Shown here piece after piece: positions 1-8,290 of a DNA stretch of 64,000 nt (its first letter is position 1; every line of letters begins with the position of its first letter). This stretch comes from an uncultured bacterium (lineage in GTDB: Bacteria > Planctomycetota > Phycisphaerae > Phycisphaerales > SM1A02), in NCBI GenBank assembly GCA_903891095.1, contig CAITDI010000036.1, forward strand, positions 1 through 64,000. The letters run 5' to 3'. The notes under the pieces were generated by a model that was given only the letters and a program-made list of their open reading frames with translations, did no database searches and was not told where the DNA came from. A program made the position numbers and the translations under genes.

Positions 1-617
1 CGGTTGGTCACGCGCGCGAGCATCTGGTCGAGCGATCGCCCGATCTGCGCGCGGCCCGTCACGGGCTCGCCGCTCAGCACGCCGACGATCGAACGCCACT
101 GGTCGCGCTGGCTCGAACGCTTGACCTGCGCGCGGATCTCCTCGTCAAACAGCGCGACGCCGACGCGATCGCCCTGATGCAGGCACACGTACGCCAGCGC
201 CGCAGCGGTCGCCGTCGCGTGGTCGTACTTGGTCCACATGCCGCTCGCGCGGCTCGCGTCGGTGCCGCCCCAGCCGCCCTTGATCGCGAGCGTGCCGTAG
301 CGCATCGAGCTCGAATGATCGACGAGCACCATCACGTCGAGGTTCGTCTCCTGCACGTAGCGCTTGACGTACAGCTTGTCGGTGCGCGCGAAGACCTTCC
401 AGTCGATCTGCCGGATGCCGTCGCCCGGCGCGTACTGCCGATGCTCCGCGAACTCGACCGCGAGGCCCTGGTACGGCGAGCGGTGCATGCCGCTCATCAC
501 GCCCTCGACGATCATGCGCGACCGCAGCTCGAACGGCGCAAGCTGACCGAGCGTCTCGGGAGCAAGGTATTGCTCCGCACGCATCGCTCGTTCGGCTGGC
601 TGCCGGAACATCGCCAC
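1..617 (-). CDS. DUF58 domain protein (N-terminal part, runs off left edge)
   Basis: Read on the minus strand from a GTG at 617, preceded by GGAG eight bases upstream. The protein contains the DUF58 signature: a segment reading EHRQYAPGDGIRQIDWKVFA followed by TDKLYVKRY, then a vWA-like strand with VLVDHSSSM. DUF58 proteins are commonly paired with MoxR ATPases, and here the gene starts 40 bp after the MoxR stop, so the two probably form an operon. Its role is probably assembly or activation of a membrane or envelope complex, but this is inferred from the family only. The C-terminus lies outside the window. An in-frame ATG at 611 is an alternative start. Confidence 0.85.
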   Translation of the reverse strand, partial: MAMFRQPAERAMRAEQYLAPETLGQLAPFELRSRMIVEGVMSGMHRSPYQGLAVEFAEHRQYAPGDGIRQIDWKVFARTDKLYVKRYVQETNLDVMVLVDHSSSMRYGTLAIKGGWGGTDASRASGMWTKYDHATATAAALAYVCLHQGDRVGVALFDEEIRAQVKRSSQRDQWRSIVGVLSGEPVTGRAQIGRSLDQMLARVTN

Positions 618-656
618 GATCAAGGCTCCAATTCTGCTGCTGCGGGTTTGCAGGCG

Positions 657-1754
<1,098 letters not shown>

Positions 1755-1884
1755 CTCGACTTCCTGTTCGTGGTTGCGCCCAGATTCAGAGCAGAGGGCG
1801 GACGGGCTGTTTGGTGCCTCATGCACCGCACGCCGCCGAGCCTGCGAGTATAGGTTGAACAACCTTCCAACCCTTGGTGAACGC

Positions 1885-2823
1885 ATGCCCGAACTGCCCG
1901 AAGTCGAACATCTCCGCCGATCGATCGATCCCGTGATCGTGGGCGCTCGGCTGACGAACGCGATCGTGCAGCGACGCGGCGTGATCACGCTTGCAAGCGG
2001 AACACCGCGCACGGATGCGGGGTACACGATGGCGCTCCTCGTGGGCGCGCGCGTGACCGCAACGCATCGACGCGGCAAGCAGATGGCGATCGAAGCCCAC
2101 GACGGCCGCGTGCTGGTCGTCCAGCTCGGCATGACCGGAAGCCTGACCGTTGAGCGTGATCAGCCGCCCGTCGGCATGGACGCCAAGCACCGGCATGTGA
2201 TCTGGGAGATGCATCCCTCAGGCACAAGCCCCGCGACCCGTTGGCGTTTCGCGTTCCGCGATCCACGGCGATTCGGTGGCTTGACGGCGTACCCGTCGAT
2301 GACGGCGCTCCGCACGGCGTGGTCTGAGCTCGGGCCCGACGCGCTGGACATCGCCGCGACCGCGCTGGCCGCCAAGCTCGCACGCACCAGCCGACCCATC
2401 AAGGCCGCGCTGCTCGACCAGGCGGTCATCGCCGGCGTCGGGAACATCTACGCCGACGAGAGCCTGTTCGCGACCGGCATCCACCCGCTGACGCCCGCCA
2501 ATCGCCTTGCGCCCGATCGACTCGATCCGCTCGCGGCTGCCATCCGCAGGATCCTCGGCGCCGCGGTCGTGGCGGGTGGCTCGACCCTGCGCGACTACCG
2601 CGACGCCTTCGGCCAGGCGGGAAGCGCCACCCAGATCCATCAGGTCTACGGCCGAGCGGGCGAGCCCTGTAACGTCTGCGGAGTCAAGCTCGAAGGCATC
2701 CGGCTCCAGGCCCGCGCGACGGTCTTCTGTCCACACTGCCAGCACTTGTCCACATCGGAGACGCGCTCCACGCGCGCTCGTCGAACGAAGGGCAAGTCGT
2801 CGTCGCGAAGCGCTCGCAAGTGA
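1885..2823 (+). CDS. mutM: Formamidopyrimidine-DNA glycosylase (Fpg/MutM)
   Basis: A 312-residue base-excision repair enzyme that removes 8-oxoguanine and nicks the site. The protein starts MPELPEVE, giving the catalytic Pro2 and Glu3. It has the helix-two-turn-helix region (QAVIAGVGNIYADE) and a C-terminal zinc finger with two CxxC pairs (CNVC and CPHC). The length is about 40 residues above the usual Fpg, because of a longer middle and a Lys/Arg/Ser-rich tail. No SD is evident; a TATAGG-like sequence lies about 30 bp upstream. The last codons before the tail contain two DnaA-box-like sequences (see findings). Confidence 0.95.
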   Translation: MPELPEVEHLRRSIDPVIVGARLTNAIVQRRGVITLASGTPRTDAGYTMALLVGARVTATHRRGKQMAIEAHDGRVLVVQLGMTGSLTVERDQPPVGMDAKHRHVIWEMHPSGTSPATRWRFAFRDPRRFGGLTAYPSMTALRTAWSELGPDALDIAATALAAKLARTSRPIKAALLDQAVIAGVGNIYADESLFATGIHPLTPANRLAPDRLDPLAAAIRRILGAAVVAGGSTLRDYRDAFGQAGSATQIHQVYGRAGEPCNVCGVKLEGIRLQARATVFCPHCQHLSTSETRSTRARRTKGKSSSRSARK

Positions 2824-3170
2824 GTGTCCTTGACTCGCTATCGGGCGAACTTCCACCGGTTCGATGCTCGGCCGTTTGGAAACCCTGACCAAGAAGTAAT
2901 CTCTTCTTACCTAGTAAGGAGTCCTGTCCGTCCGTGGGATTCGGTGGGCTGCACACCGTAAACACCGAAGAGATTGGTACTTGCACGCGCAAGAGCGACG
3001 GGAGTACCTGACAACTGCCTGTCAACTCAATTCGACACGTGACGGGTGCTTGACCGAGTGGGGTCAATTCCCGCAGTAGCCGTACCTGACAAGCACTTGC
3101 GGCTGTCGAGAGCGGGCCAGTTCCCGACACTCACCAACAGGATTTCCACACGGAATATGCGCTTGGAAAT
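2824..3170. other. Intergenic region between mutM and dnaA, lower GC, repeat-containing
   Basis: This 347-bp gap between the converging ends of mutM and dnaA holds no credible gene. It looks clearly less GC-rich than its neighbours. GTACCTGACAA occurs twice, at 3004-3014 and 3082-3092, and TCAATTC also recurs. AAGAAG/CTTCTT and CTTAC/GTAAG inverted repeats lie at about 2891-2917. ATTTCCACA near 3144 is a weak DnaA-box match. It could hold terminators of both genes or part of an origin. Confidence 0.5.
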
Positions 3171-4544
3171 TCAGCGCTCAGACCGCTGAAGGAGGTCCTG
3201 CTCGATGCGGTTGACCTCGGCCTGGAGCTTGCTGTCCGCGCCGACCTTCTGCTCGATCGTCCGAACCGCGTGCATGACCGTGGTGTGGTCGCGGCCGCCG
3301 AAGTACCCGCCGATCTCCTCGAGGGAGAACCGGGTGTGCTTGCGGGCGAGGTACATGCAGACCTGGCGGGGCATGGCGATCGACTTGTGGCGGCGCTTGG
3401 ACAGCAGTTCGGTCAGTTTGACGTCATAGAAGCGGGTCACGCTCTCGATGATCGACTGCAGGCTCGGGGCATTGCCGCTGCGCGAGGAGCTCTCGCCTTC
3501 GAGCGCCTGCTTGGCGAGTTCGAGCGTGATCGGCTGCCCAGCGGCCATCGCGTAGCCGCGGACGCGGGTCAGCGCGCCTTCGAGCTCGCGGATGTTGGTG
3601 TCGATCTTGGCCGCGATGTACGACGGCACGTCGTCGGGAAGCGCCACGCCGTGGAGCTCCGCCTTGGACTTGATGATCGAGATGCGCGTCTCGAAGCACG
3701 GGCGCTCGATGCGCGCGACCAGGCCGGCCGCGAACCGGCTGGTGAGCCGCTCCTCGAGGTCGGGGATCTCGGTCGGCGCGGCGTCGGAGCTCAGGATGAT
3801 CTGCTTCCCAAGCTGGTAGAGCGCGTTGAAGGTGTGGAAGAACTCCTCCTGCGTCTGCTCGTGCTTGGACAGGAAGTGGATGTCGTCGATCACCAGCACG
3901 TCGGCGGTGCGGAAGCGGTTGCGGAAGTCGTTCATCCGGCCCGCGCGCACGGCCTCGTGGAAGAGGTCCATGAACGCGTTGCACGAGATGTAGCAGAGCC
4001 GCAGATTGGGCTGTGCGCGCAGCAATTCCTGGCAAATCGCGTGCAGGAGGTGGGTCTTGCCGAGGCCGACGCCGCCGTGGATGAAGTACGGGTTGTAGGC
4101 GCGGCCGGGCTTCTGCGCGACGGCCTGGGCGGCAGCGTGCGCGAGACGGTTGCCCGGACCGATGACGAACGAGCCGAAGGTGTAGTCCGGGCTCAGCAGC
4201 ATCTGCTCGTCGAGCCACGCGGGGCGCTCGGAGCCTTCGTCGCTGGGCGTCGAGACCGCCGGCGCGACAGGCGCGCGCGGGTCGTACTTGGCGTCGTCCT
4301 CGGGGCTGACGAAGCGGACCACCAGCAGGCGGCCGGTGACGTTCTGCGCGGCTTCGGTGAAGTGTGTTCCGCAGCAGCGCTGGAGGTAGCGCAGCTGCAC
4401 GGGCTCGCGAACGATCAGGCGCAGCACGCCGTCGCGGATCTCCGACGGCTCGATGTCGTCGAACCAGTGCCGGCAGATGTCGGCGTGGTTCTTCCGCAGA
4501 TAGTCGACAAGCGACTCGCGAAAGCCTGGTTCGATCTTCAGCAT
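3171..4544 (-). CDS. dnaA: Chromosomal replication initiator DnaA
   Basis: A 457-residue DnaA with the usual four-domain layout. The N-terminal interaction domain covers about residues 1-80, followed by a short linker. The AAA+ domain has Walker A GGVGLGKT (about 157-164) and Walker B VLVIDDIHF. Domain IV ends with the DNA-binding signature GGRDHTTVMHA. It binds DnaA boxes and opens the origin. ATG 4544 (MLKIEPG) is preferred over an in-frame ATG at 4580, because it gives the normal N-terminus and GGAA lies about nine bases upstream; the support is modest. The 3' end faces mutM. Confidence 0.95.
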   Translation of the reverse strand: MLKIEPGFRESLVDYLRKNHADICRHWFDDIEPSEIRDGVLRLIVREPVQLRYLQRCCGTHFTEAAQNVTGRLLVVRFVSPEDDAKYDPRAPVAPAVSTPSDEGSERPAWLDEQMLLSPDYTFGSFVIGPGNRLAHAAAQAVAQKPGRAYNPYFIHGGVGLGKTHLLHAICQELLRAQPNLRLCYISCNAFMDLFHEAVRAGRMNDFRNRFRTADVLVIDDIHFLSKHEQTQEEFFHTFNALYQLGKQIILSSDAAPTEIPDLEERLTSRFAAGLVARIERPCFETRISIIKSKAELHGVALPDDVPSYIAAKIDTNIRELEGALTRVRGYAMAAGQPITLELAKQALEGESSSRSGNAPSLQSIIESVTRFYDVKLTELLSKRRHKSIAMPRQVCMYLARKHTRFSLEEIGGYFGGRDHTTVMHAVRTIEQKVGADSKLQAEVNRIEQDLLQRSER

Positions 4545-4752
4545 GCTCGTTCCGTCACTTTCACGCGAAAGGCGGCGCATGTGGTTTCGTGCGGGAGCAA
4601 ACCCGCGACGACCACCACGACGTCACCTGAAGAAGTTTCCGAATCAACGATCCGATGCGTCCCACCGCCGCGGATTTCCCCGCTGTCTCCAACGGGGGCG
4701 CGGACGATAGGGCGAACGGCCGAACCCGTCAACGCACGCGCGCGCACAGCGG

Positions 4753-4773
4753 AAAATGCCGCTTGGCGCGGCA
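4753..4773 (-). terminator. Probable intrinsic terminator of the 4799-5824 gene
   Basis: Read on the minus strand, TGCCGC and GCGGCA form a six-base-pair stem around a five-base loop, followed by ATTTTC. It lies 26 bp downstream of the MBL hydrolase stop, between that gene and dnaA. The T tract is short, so strength is uncertain. Confidence 0.5.
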
Positions 4774-4798
4774 AAAACGCGGATGCGCTCCGTGGAGC

Positions 4799-5824
4799 TC
4801 AGGCCTGCGTCTCGGGAATTTCCGCTTGACTTTCGGGGCGCGGATTCTCGGCTGCCTTCGTCGCACCACTTGCCGCACCGTTCGCTGCGGCGACCTGCGC
4901 CTCGTAGCGCGCGCGGTTCGAGCGATGGTCCATGAGCAGATGGATGCGCGACGCATCCGCGCCCGCGAGCGCCTCGATGCGCTCGCGCGCGTAGTGGATC
5001 GTCGTGCGGCGCGACGCGTGCACGAGCACGATGGCCTCGGCCTTCCACACCGGCAGCATGCGGATGATGTCGTCGATGTGCAGGTGCATGCCTGTCCGCG
5101 CGCGGTCGTTGTGGTCGGGCTCGAAGAACGTGCACTCGGAGATCACGACCTTGGCGTCGGCGAACTCGTCGCGCACGAGGAACTCGCCCGGCGACGTGTC
5201 GCCGGTGTACGCAACCAGCGGGATCTCCATCTGGCGCGTGATGTCGATGCCGCTCGCGCGCAGTTCACGCAGCTTTTCCTGCGGAAGATCGCGGAACTCC
5301 TCCTTGAGCTTGCTGCGGCGCTCGAGCACCGCGTAGCCGAGGCTCGGCACGGTGTGCCTGGTCTCGATGGCGCGGAGCATGATGTTGTTCTTGATCTCGA
5401 TGTCGCTGTTGGGCGCGAGCGGAACGATGTCGAACGGCGTCTTTTGCCGCTCAAGAGGCTCCCACGCGCGCATCATGCCGCGGAGGTGCTGCTCGAGCTC
5501 GGGATGGCAGATGCAGCGGCCCACGGGAATCCGCGGCTTGCCGTCGCCCTTGTCGGGCATGTGCGTCTCGCCGCCGATCTTCTGGAAATAGCGCTGGCTG
5601 AACCAGTACGGCAGCCCGCCGAGATGGTCCATGTGCGCATGCGACAGCGCGATCGTCGGCGCGCTGAGCACCGCGCGCGTGCACTGACCGATGTCGAACG
5701 CAAGATCGAGCTCGGGGATCTGGATGACGGTCTGTTCGCCGGCGACGCTGATTCCCTGCACGCGGTACGGCGGCAGGTACAGGAAGCCGAGCTGGCCCTC
5801 GCGGGCGGGGGGGCTGGGAAGCAC
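4799..5824 (-). CDS. MBL-fold metallo-hydrolase (RNase Z-like)
   Basis: A 341-residue metallo-beta-lactamase-fold protein. The metal-binding motif is SHAHMDHLGG, later ligands include the Asp in YTGDTSP, and a conserved C-terminal His lies in VLVHASRR. The pattern is closest to RNase Z/ElaC-type and related hydrolases. The substrate cannot be assigned, and the C-terminus has a low-complexity Ala/Glu tail. The start is GTG 5824, with GGAGT six bases upstream; there is no in-frame ATG near the N-terminus, and longer versions add non-conserved sequence. It is divergent from the Hpt/GGDEF pair. Confidence 0.8.
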   Translation of the reverse strand: MLPSPPAREGQLGFLYLPPYRVQGISVAGEQTVIQIPELDLAFDIGQCTRAVLSAPTIALSHAHMDHLGGLPYWFSQRYFQKIGGETHMPDKGDGKPRIPVGRCICHPELEQHLRGMMRAWEPLERQKTPFDIVPLAPNSDIEIKNNIMLRAIETRHTVPSLGYAVLERRSKLKEEFRDLPQEKLRELRASGIDITRQMEIPLVAYTGDTSPGEFLVRDEFADAKVVISECTFFEPDHNDRARTGMHLHIDDIIRMLPVWKAEAIVLVHASRRTTIHYARERIEALAGADASRIHLLMDHRSNRARYEAQVAAANGAASGATKAAENPRPESQAEIPETQA

Positions 5825-6023
5825 TGAGGAACTCCATTCACCAGCGCTTTCGCGCGGGCGTGGGTGCGGATAAGAAGTCGCAAGGTAGATCGAACCGCGC
5901 CCGCGGTCAACGGCTGTGTCGACGATGAGGGTCGCGCCGTCTGCGCAGGCACGAGGGGTATCGGAACCCGACGCGAAGCGGCGCAATCCGAAGACGCGCC
6001 CGCAGGTGGACGATGCACTGCGC

Positions 6024-6392
6024 ATGGACGAAGCCGGTCCCATGTCGACACGCAAGCGATTTTCCGAGGATCCGGAGATGCGCGCGGTGGTCGCTCGGTT
6101 TGTCGAGGAGCTCGGGCCGCGCCTCTGCGCGATCCGCGAGGCTCTCGACGCCCAGGATGCCGGCCGTCTGCGCGCAATCGCGCATCACATCGCGAGCAAT
6201 GCGCCCGTCGCAGGATGGAAGCCCGTCGGCGATGCCGCCAAGCGGCTCGAGGACGAGATCCGCATGCTCGAGGATGACAGCGACGACGACGGGCTGTTCG
6301 ACGAGATGTCGCTGTCCGCCGTGACCGAGATGGCCGAGGACCTGGTGACGACCTGTCGCCGCGCGATGGAATCGCGGGGAGAAGCTCGATGA
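6024..6392 (+). CDS. Histidine phosphotransfer (Hpt) domain protein
   Basis: A single-domain protein of about 122 residues. A helical segment with RLRAIAHHIASNAP resembles the Hpt phosphoacceptor helix, with the His in AHHIAS as the likely site, followed by an amphipathic helix ending in RLEDEIR. Hpt proteins shuttle phosphate between kinases and response regulators. The stop overlaps the start of the REC-GGDEF gene by 4 nt (ATGA), so the two are probably co-translated partners. The start is uncertain: ATG 6024 or 6042 gives the domain, while longer forms from 5916 add nothing conserved. Confidence 0.7.
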   Translation: MDEAGPMSTRKRFSEDPEMRAVVARFVEELGPRLCAIREALDAQDAGRLRAIAHHIASNAPVAGWKPVGDAAKRLEDEIRMLEDDSDDDGLFDEMSLSAVTEMAEDLVTTCRRAMESRGEAR

Positions 6393-7327
6393 ATCCCGCA
6401 GCATTCGGCTCCGACACGCGTCCGCGCGTGCCGCGCATCCTCGCGATCGACGACTCCGAGCTCATGCATCGCCTGCTTCGCACGCGCCTGCAGCTCGAGC
6501 AGGTCGAGATCCACTGCTCGATCAGCGGCGAGGAAGGCCTGCGTCTCGCCGAGGAACTGCAGCCCGACGTGCTCCTGCTCGACATCGATCTCGACGGCAT
6601 GGACGGCTTCGAGGTCCTGCAGCGGCTCAAGGAGAATCCGCGCACGCGCGAGATCGCGGTGATCTTCATCAGCGCGAGCTGCGAGACGATGGACCGCGTG
6701 CGCTGCCTCGATCTCGGCGCGATCGACTTCATTCCCAAGCCGTTCGAGATGGCGGAGCTCAAGGCGCGCGTGCGCTCGGCGATCCGCGTGCAGCAGCTGC
6801 TGCGCATGCTCTCGCAGCGCGCGCAGCTCGACGGCCTCACCGCGCTGTGGAACCGCTCGTACTTCGACCAGCGTCTCGCCGCCGAGTTCGCCGAAGCGCG
6901 CCGGCATGGCAAGAACCTGTCGCTTGTCATGTGCGACATCGACCACTTCAAGAGCGTCAACGACCGATTCGGACATCCGTTCGGCGACGAGGTGCTTGCG
7001 CTGTTCTCGTCGATCCTCTCGGGCGGCCGCGCGAGCGACATCCCGTGCCGCTACGGCGGCGAGGAGTTCGGCGTGATCCTTCCGGCGACATCGTTGCCGG
7101 AGGCGATCGAGGTCGCGGAGCGCTTCCGTCGTGCGTTCGAGGAGCATCAGTGGCGTCGGCATCCCGACCTGGTGCTCACCGCGAGCTTTGGCGTGGCGGA
7201 CATCTCCGCGCTCGGCGTCGGTGGCAAGCCCACCGACCTCGTGTCGCGCGCCGATACCGCGCTGTACGCGTCCAAGCGCGGCGGGCGCAATCGGGTTTCG
7301 TCGAACAGCCTGCCCATGGCCGCATGA
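6389..7327 (+). CDS. Response regulator diguanylate cyclase (REC-GGDEF)
   Basis: A 312-residue two-domain protein. The N-terminal receiver (about 15-135) has the acidic pair ILAIDD, phosphoacceptor Asp65 in VLLLD, and the conserved Lys in IPKPF. The C-terminal GGDEF domain has an intact GGEEF active site (223-227) and an inhibitory I-site RASD (214-217) five residues before it, so it should make cyclic di-GMP with product inhibition. The 4-nt overlap with the Hpt gene implies phosphorelay control of the receiver. The gene ends inside an 11-bp tandem repeat. Confidence 0.93.
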   Translation: MNPAAFGSDTRPRVPRILAIDDSELMHRLLRTRLQLEQVEIHCSISGEEGLRLAEELQPDVLLLDIDLDGMDGFEVLQRLKENPRTREIAVIFISASCETMDRVRCLDLGAIDFIPKPFEMAELKARVRSAIRVQQLLRMLSQRAQLDGLTALWNRSYFDQRLAAEFAEARRHGKNLSLVMCDIDHFKSVNDRFGHPFGDEVLALFSSILSGGRASDIPCRYGGEEFGVILPATSLPEAIEVAERFRRAFEEHQWRRHPDLVLTASFGVADISALGVGGKPTDLVSRADTALYASKRGGRNRVSSNSLPMAA

Positions 7328-7385
7328 CGGCTGCGTGACGGCCGCATGACGGCTGCATGACGGCCGCACGACGCGCAGCCGTCAT
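7322..7385. repeat. 11-bp tandem repeat ending in an inverted copy
   Basis: Units of the form GCATGACGGCT/C occur at 7322-7332, 7333-7343, 7344-7354 and 7355-7365. A decayed fifth unit follows, then AGCCGTCAT (7377-7385), the reverse complement of the unit core. The stop codon of the GGDEF gene lies in the first unit. The array can fold into alternative hairpins and could terminate transcription ahead of recO. Confidence 0.8.
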
Positions 7386-7422
7386 TTCGCTGCACGGTCG
7401 CCCACCTCGCGCGCATCCATGT

Positions 7423-7428
7423 CACAAT
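7423..7428 (+). promoter_or_regulatory. Putative -10 box of recO
   Basis: CACAAT ends 6 nt before the recO GTG and no SD is present. This spacing would place transcription start at or next to the start codon. Confidence 0.5.
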
Positions 7429-7434
7429 CGCGCC

Positions 7435-8160
7435 GTGCCGAATCTCGTCGATCAAGCCATCTGCATCCGCCAATGGGACTGGTCGGAAACGAGCCAGACC
7501 GTGAGTCTGTTCTGTCGTGAGCACGGCATGCTCCGCGGGCTCGCGAAGGGCGCGCGGCGCGAACGCAGCAGTTTCTCGGGCGGCATCGACATGCTTGCGC
7601 GCGGCGAGATCGTCGCCGTCACCAAGCCCGATCGCGAGCTGCAGACGCTCACGCAGTGGACGCTGCTGCAGATCTTCCGCCGGCCGCACGACGAGCTCGA
7701 GACGAATCTCTACGCACTCGCGATGGCGGAGCTGATCCAGCGGTTTCTTCCGCCGCTCGAGCCACATGAGGCGCTGTTCGACGCGATGCTCGCGTCCCTC
7801 GAGCGACTCGAGGAAGGCGAGCGTCCTGCGCCGGAGTTCCTGCGCTTCTTCTTCACGCTGCTGCGCGAGACCGGGCATGAGCCGCGCACGGATGCGGGCG
7901 AGATTCCGCCCGCGCGGCTCGCGTTCAGCGCGACCGATGGCGGCATCGTCGATCACGCGCAGCACCAGCATTCGTGGCGCATGCGGCCCGAGACCGCGAT
8001 GACGCTCGCGCATGTCGCGGCGGGACAGCCGCCGGAGTTATGCGACCCGGACGCCGTCGATCGCGCGATCAGGCTGCTGACGGCGTATGCGCGCACGATC
8101 GTGAACGATGACCTCGTCACGCTGCGCCTTGCGGTCGAGCCGCGCCGCAAGCATGCGTAG
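7435..8160 (+). CDS. recO: DNA repair protein RecO
   Basis: A 241-residue protein beginning VPNLVDQAICIRQWDWSETS, the typical RecO N-terminal OB-fold strand pattern. This continues with LFCREHGMLRGLAKGARRERS, where the OB fold meets the helical domain. RecO anneals ssDNA and loads RecA with RecR in the RecFOR pathway. The start is taken as GTG 7435 because the extension to 7357 is translated from the tandem repeat. The stop codon lies in a hairpin loop (ATGCGT-AGGC-ACGCAT, 8153-8168). Confidence 0.88.
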   Translation: MPNLVDQAICIRQWDWSETSQTVSLFCREHGMLRGLAKGARRERSSFSGGIDMLARGEIVAVTKPDRELQTLTQWTLLQIFRRPHDELETNLYALAMAELIQRFLPPLEPHEALFDAMLASLERLEEGERPAPEFLRFFFTLLRETGHEPRTDAGEIPPARLAFSATDGGIVDHAQHQHSWRMRPETAMTLAHVAAGQPPELCDPDAVDRAIRLLTAYARTIVNDDLVTLRLAVEPRRKHA

Positions 8161-8290
8161 GCACGCATAAATCAGGCGGAAACCCGATGCAAAGCGCCGC
8201 CGCTTGGCAACCGCGCTGAACACGCACGGACGTTGAACCGATGCAAGACAGGTCCACGCTGGTCTGTTTTTGCCTGTCCGGATCGAACCC
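8161..8290 (+). promoter_or_regulatory. Structured leader upstream of the HDOD gene (riboswitch-like candidate)
   Basis: This 130-nt gap contains CCGATGCAA twice, at 8184-8192 and 8238-8246. GGCGG (8176-8180) can pair with CCGCC at 8197-8201. The region ends with a terminator-like hairpin and T5 (8248-8271) before the ATG at 8291. GATGCAAAGC recalls part of the cyclic di-GMP-I aptamer, but the hairpin expected between the two conserved strands is absent, so no known class is assigned. Confidence 0.4.
8248..8271 (+). terminator. Terminator-like hairpin in the leader of the HDOD gene
   Basis: ACAGG pairs with TCTGT and CCA with TGG around a CGC loop with one bulged T, directly followed by TTTTT (8267-8271). 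The hairpin sits upstream of the ORF and downstream of recO, so it can act as a recO terminator or as an attenuator. A CCTGTC at 8273-8278 can also pair with GACAGG (8247-8252), offering an alternative fold. Confidence 0.5.

Noticed and set aside
2840-2890. tRNA gene suggested by GGTTCGA at about 2859
   Set aside because: No cloverleaf can be drawn; acceptor and anticodon stems are absent.
7357-7434. N-terminal extension of recO from 7357
   Set aside because: These codons translate the 11-bp tandem repeat, and the conserved RecO N-terminus begins at GTG 7435.
8161-8250. Cyclic di-GMP-I (GEMM-I) riboswitch
   Set aside because: GATGCAAAGC resembles one strand of the aptamer, but the paired GCAAACC...hairpin...GGGACGC arrangement is missing, so only a generic structured leader is claimed.
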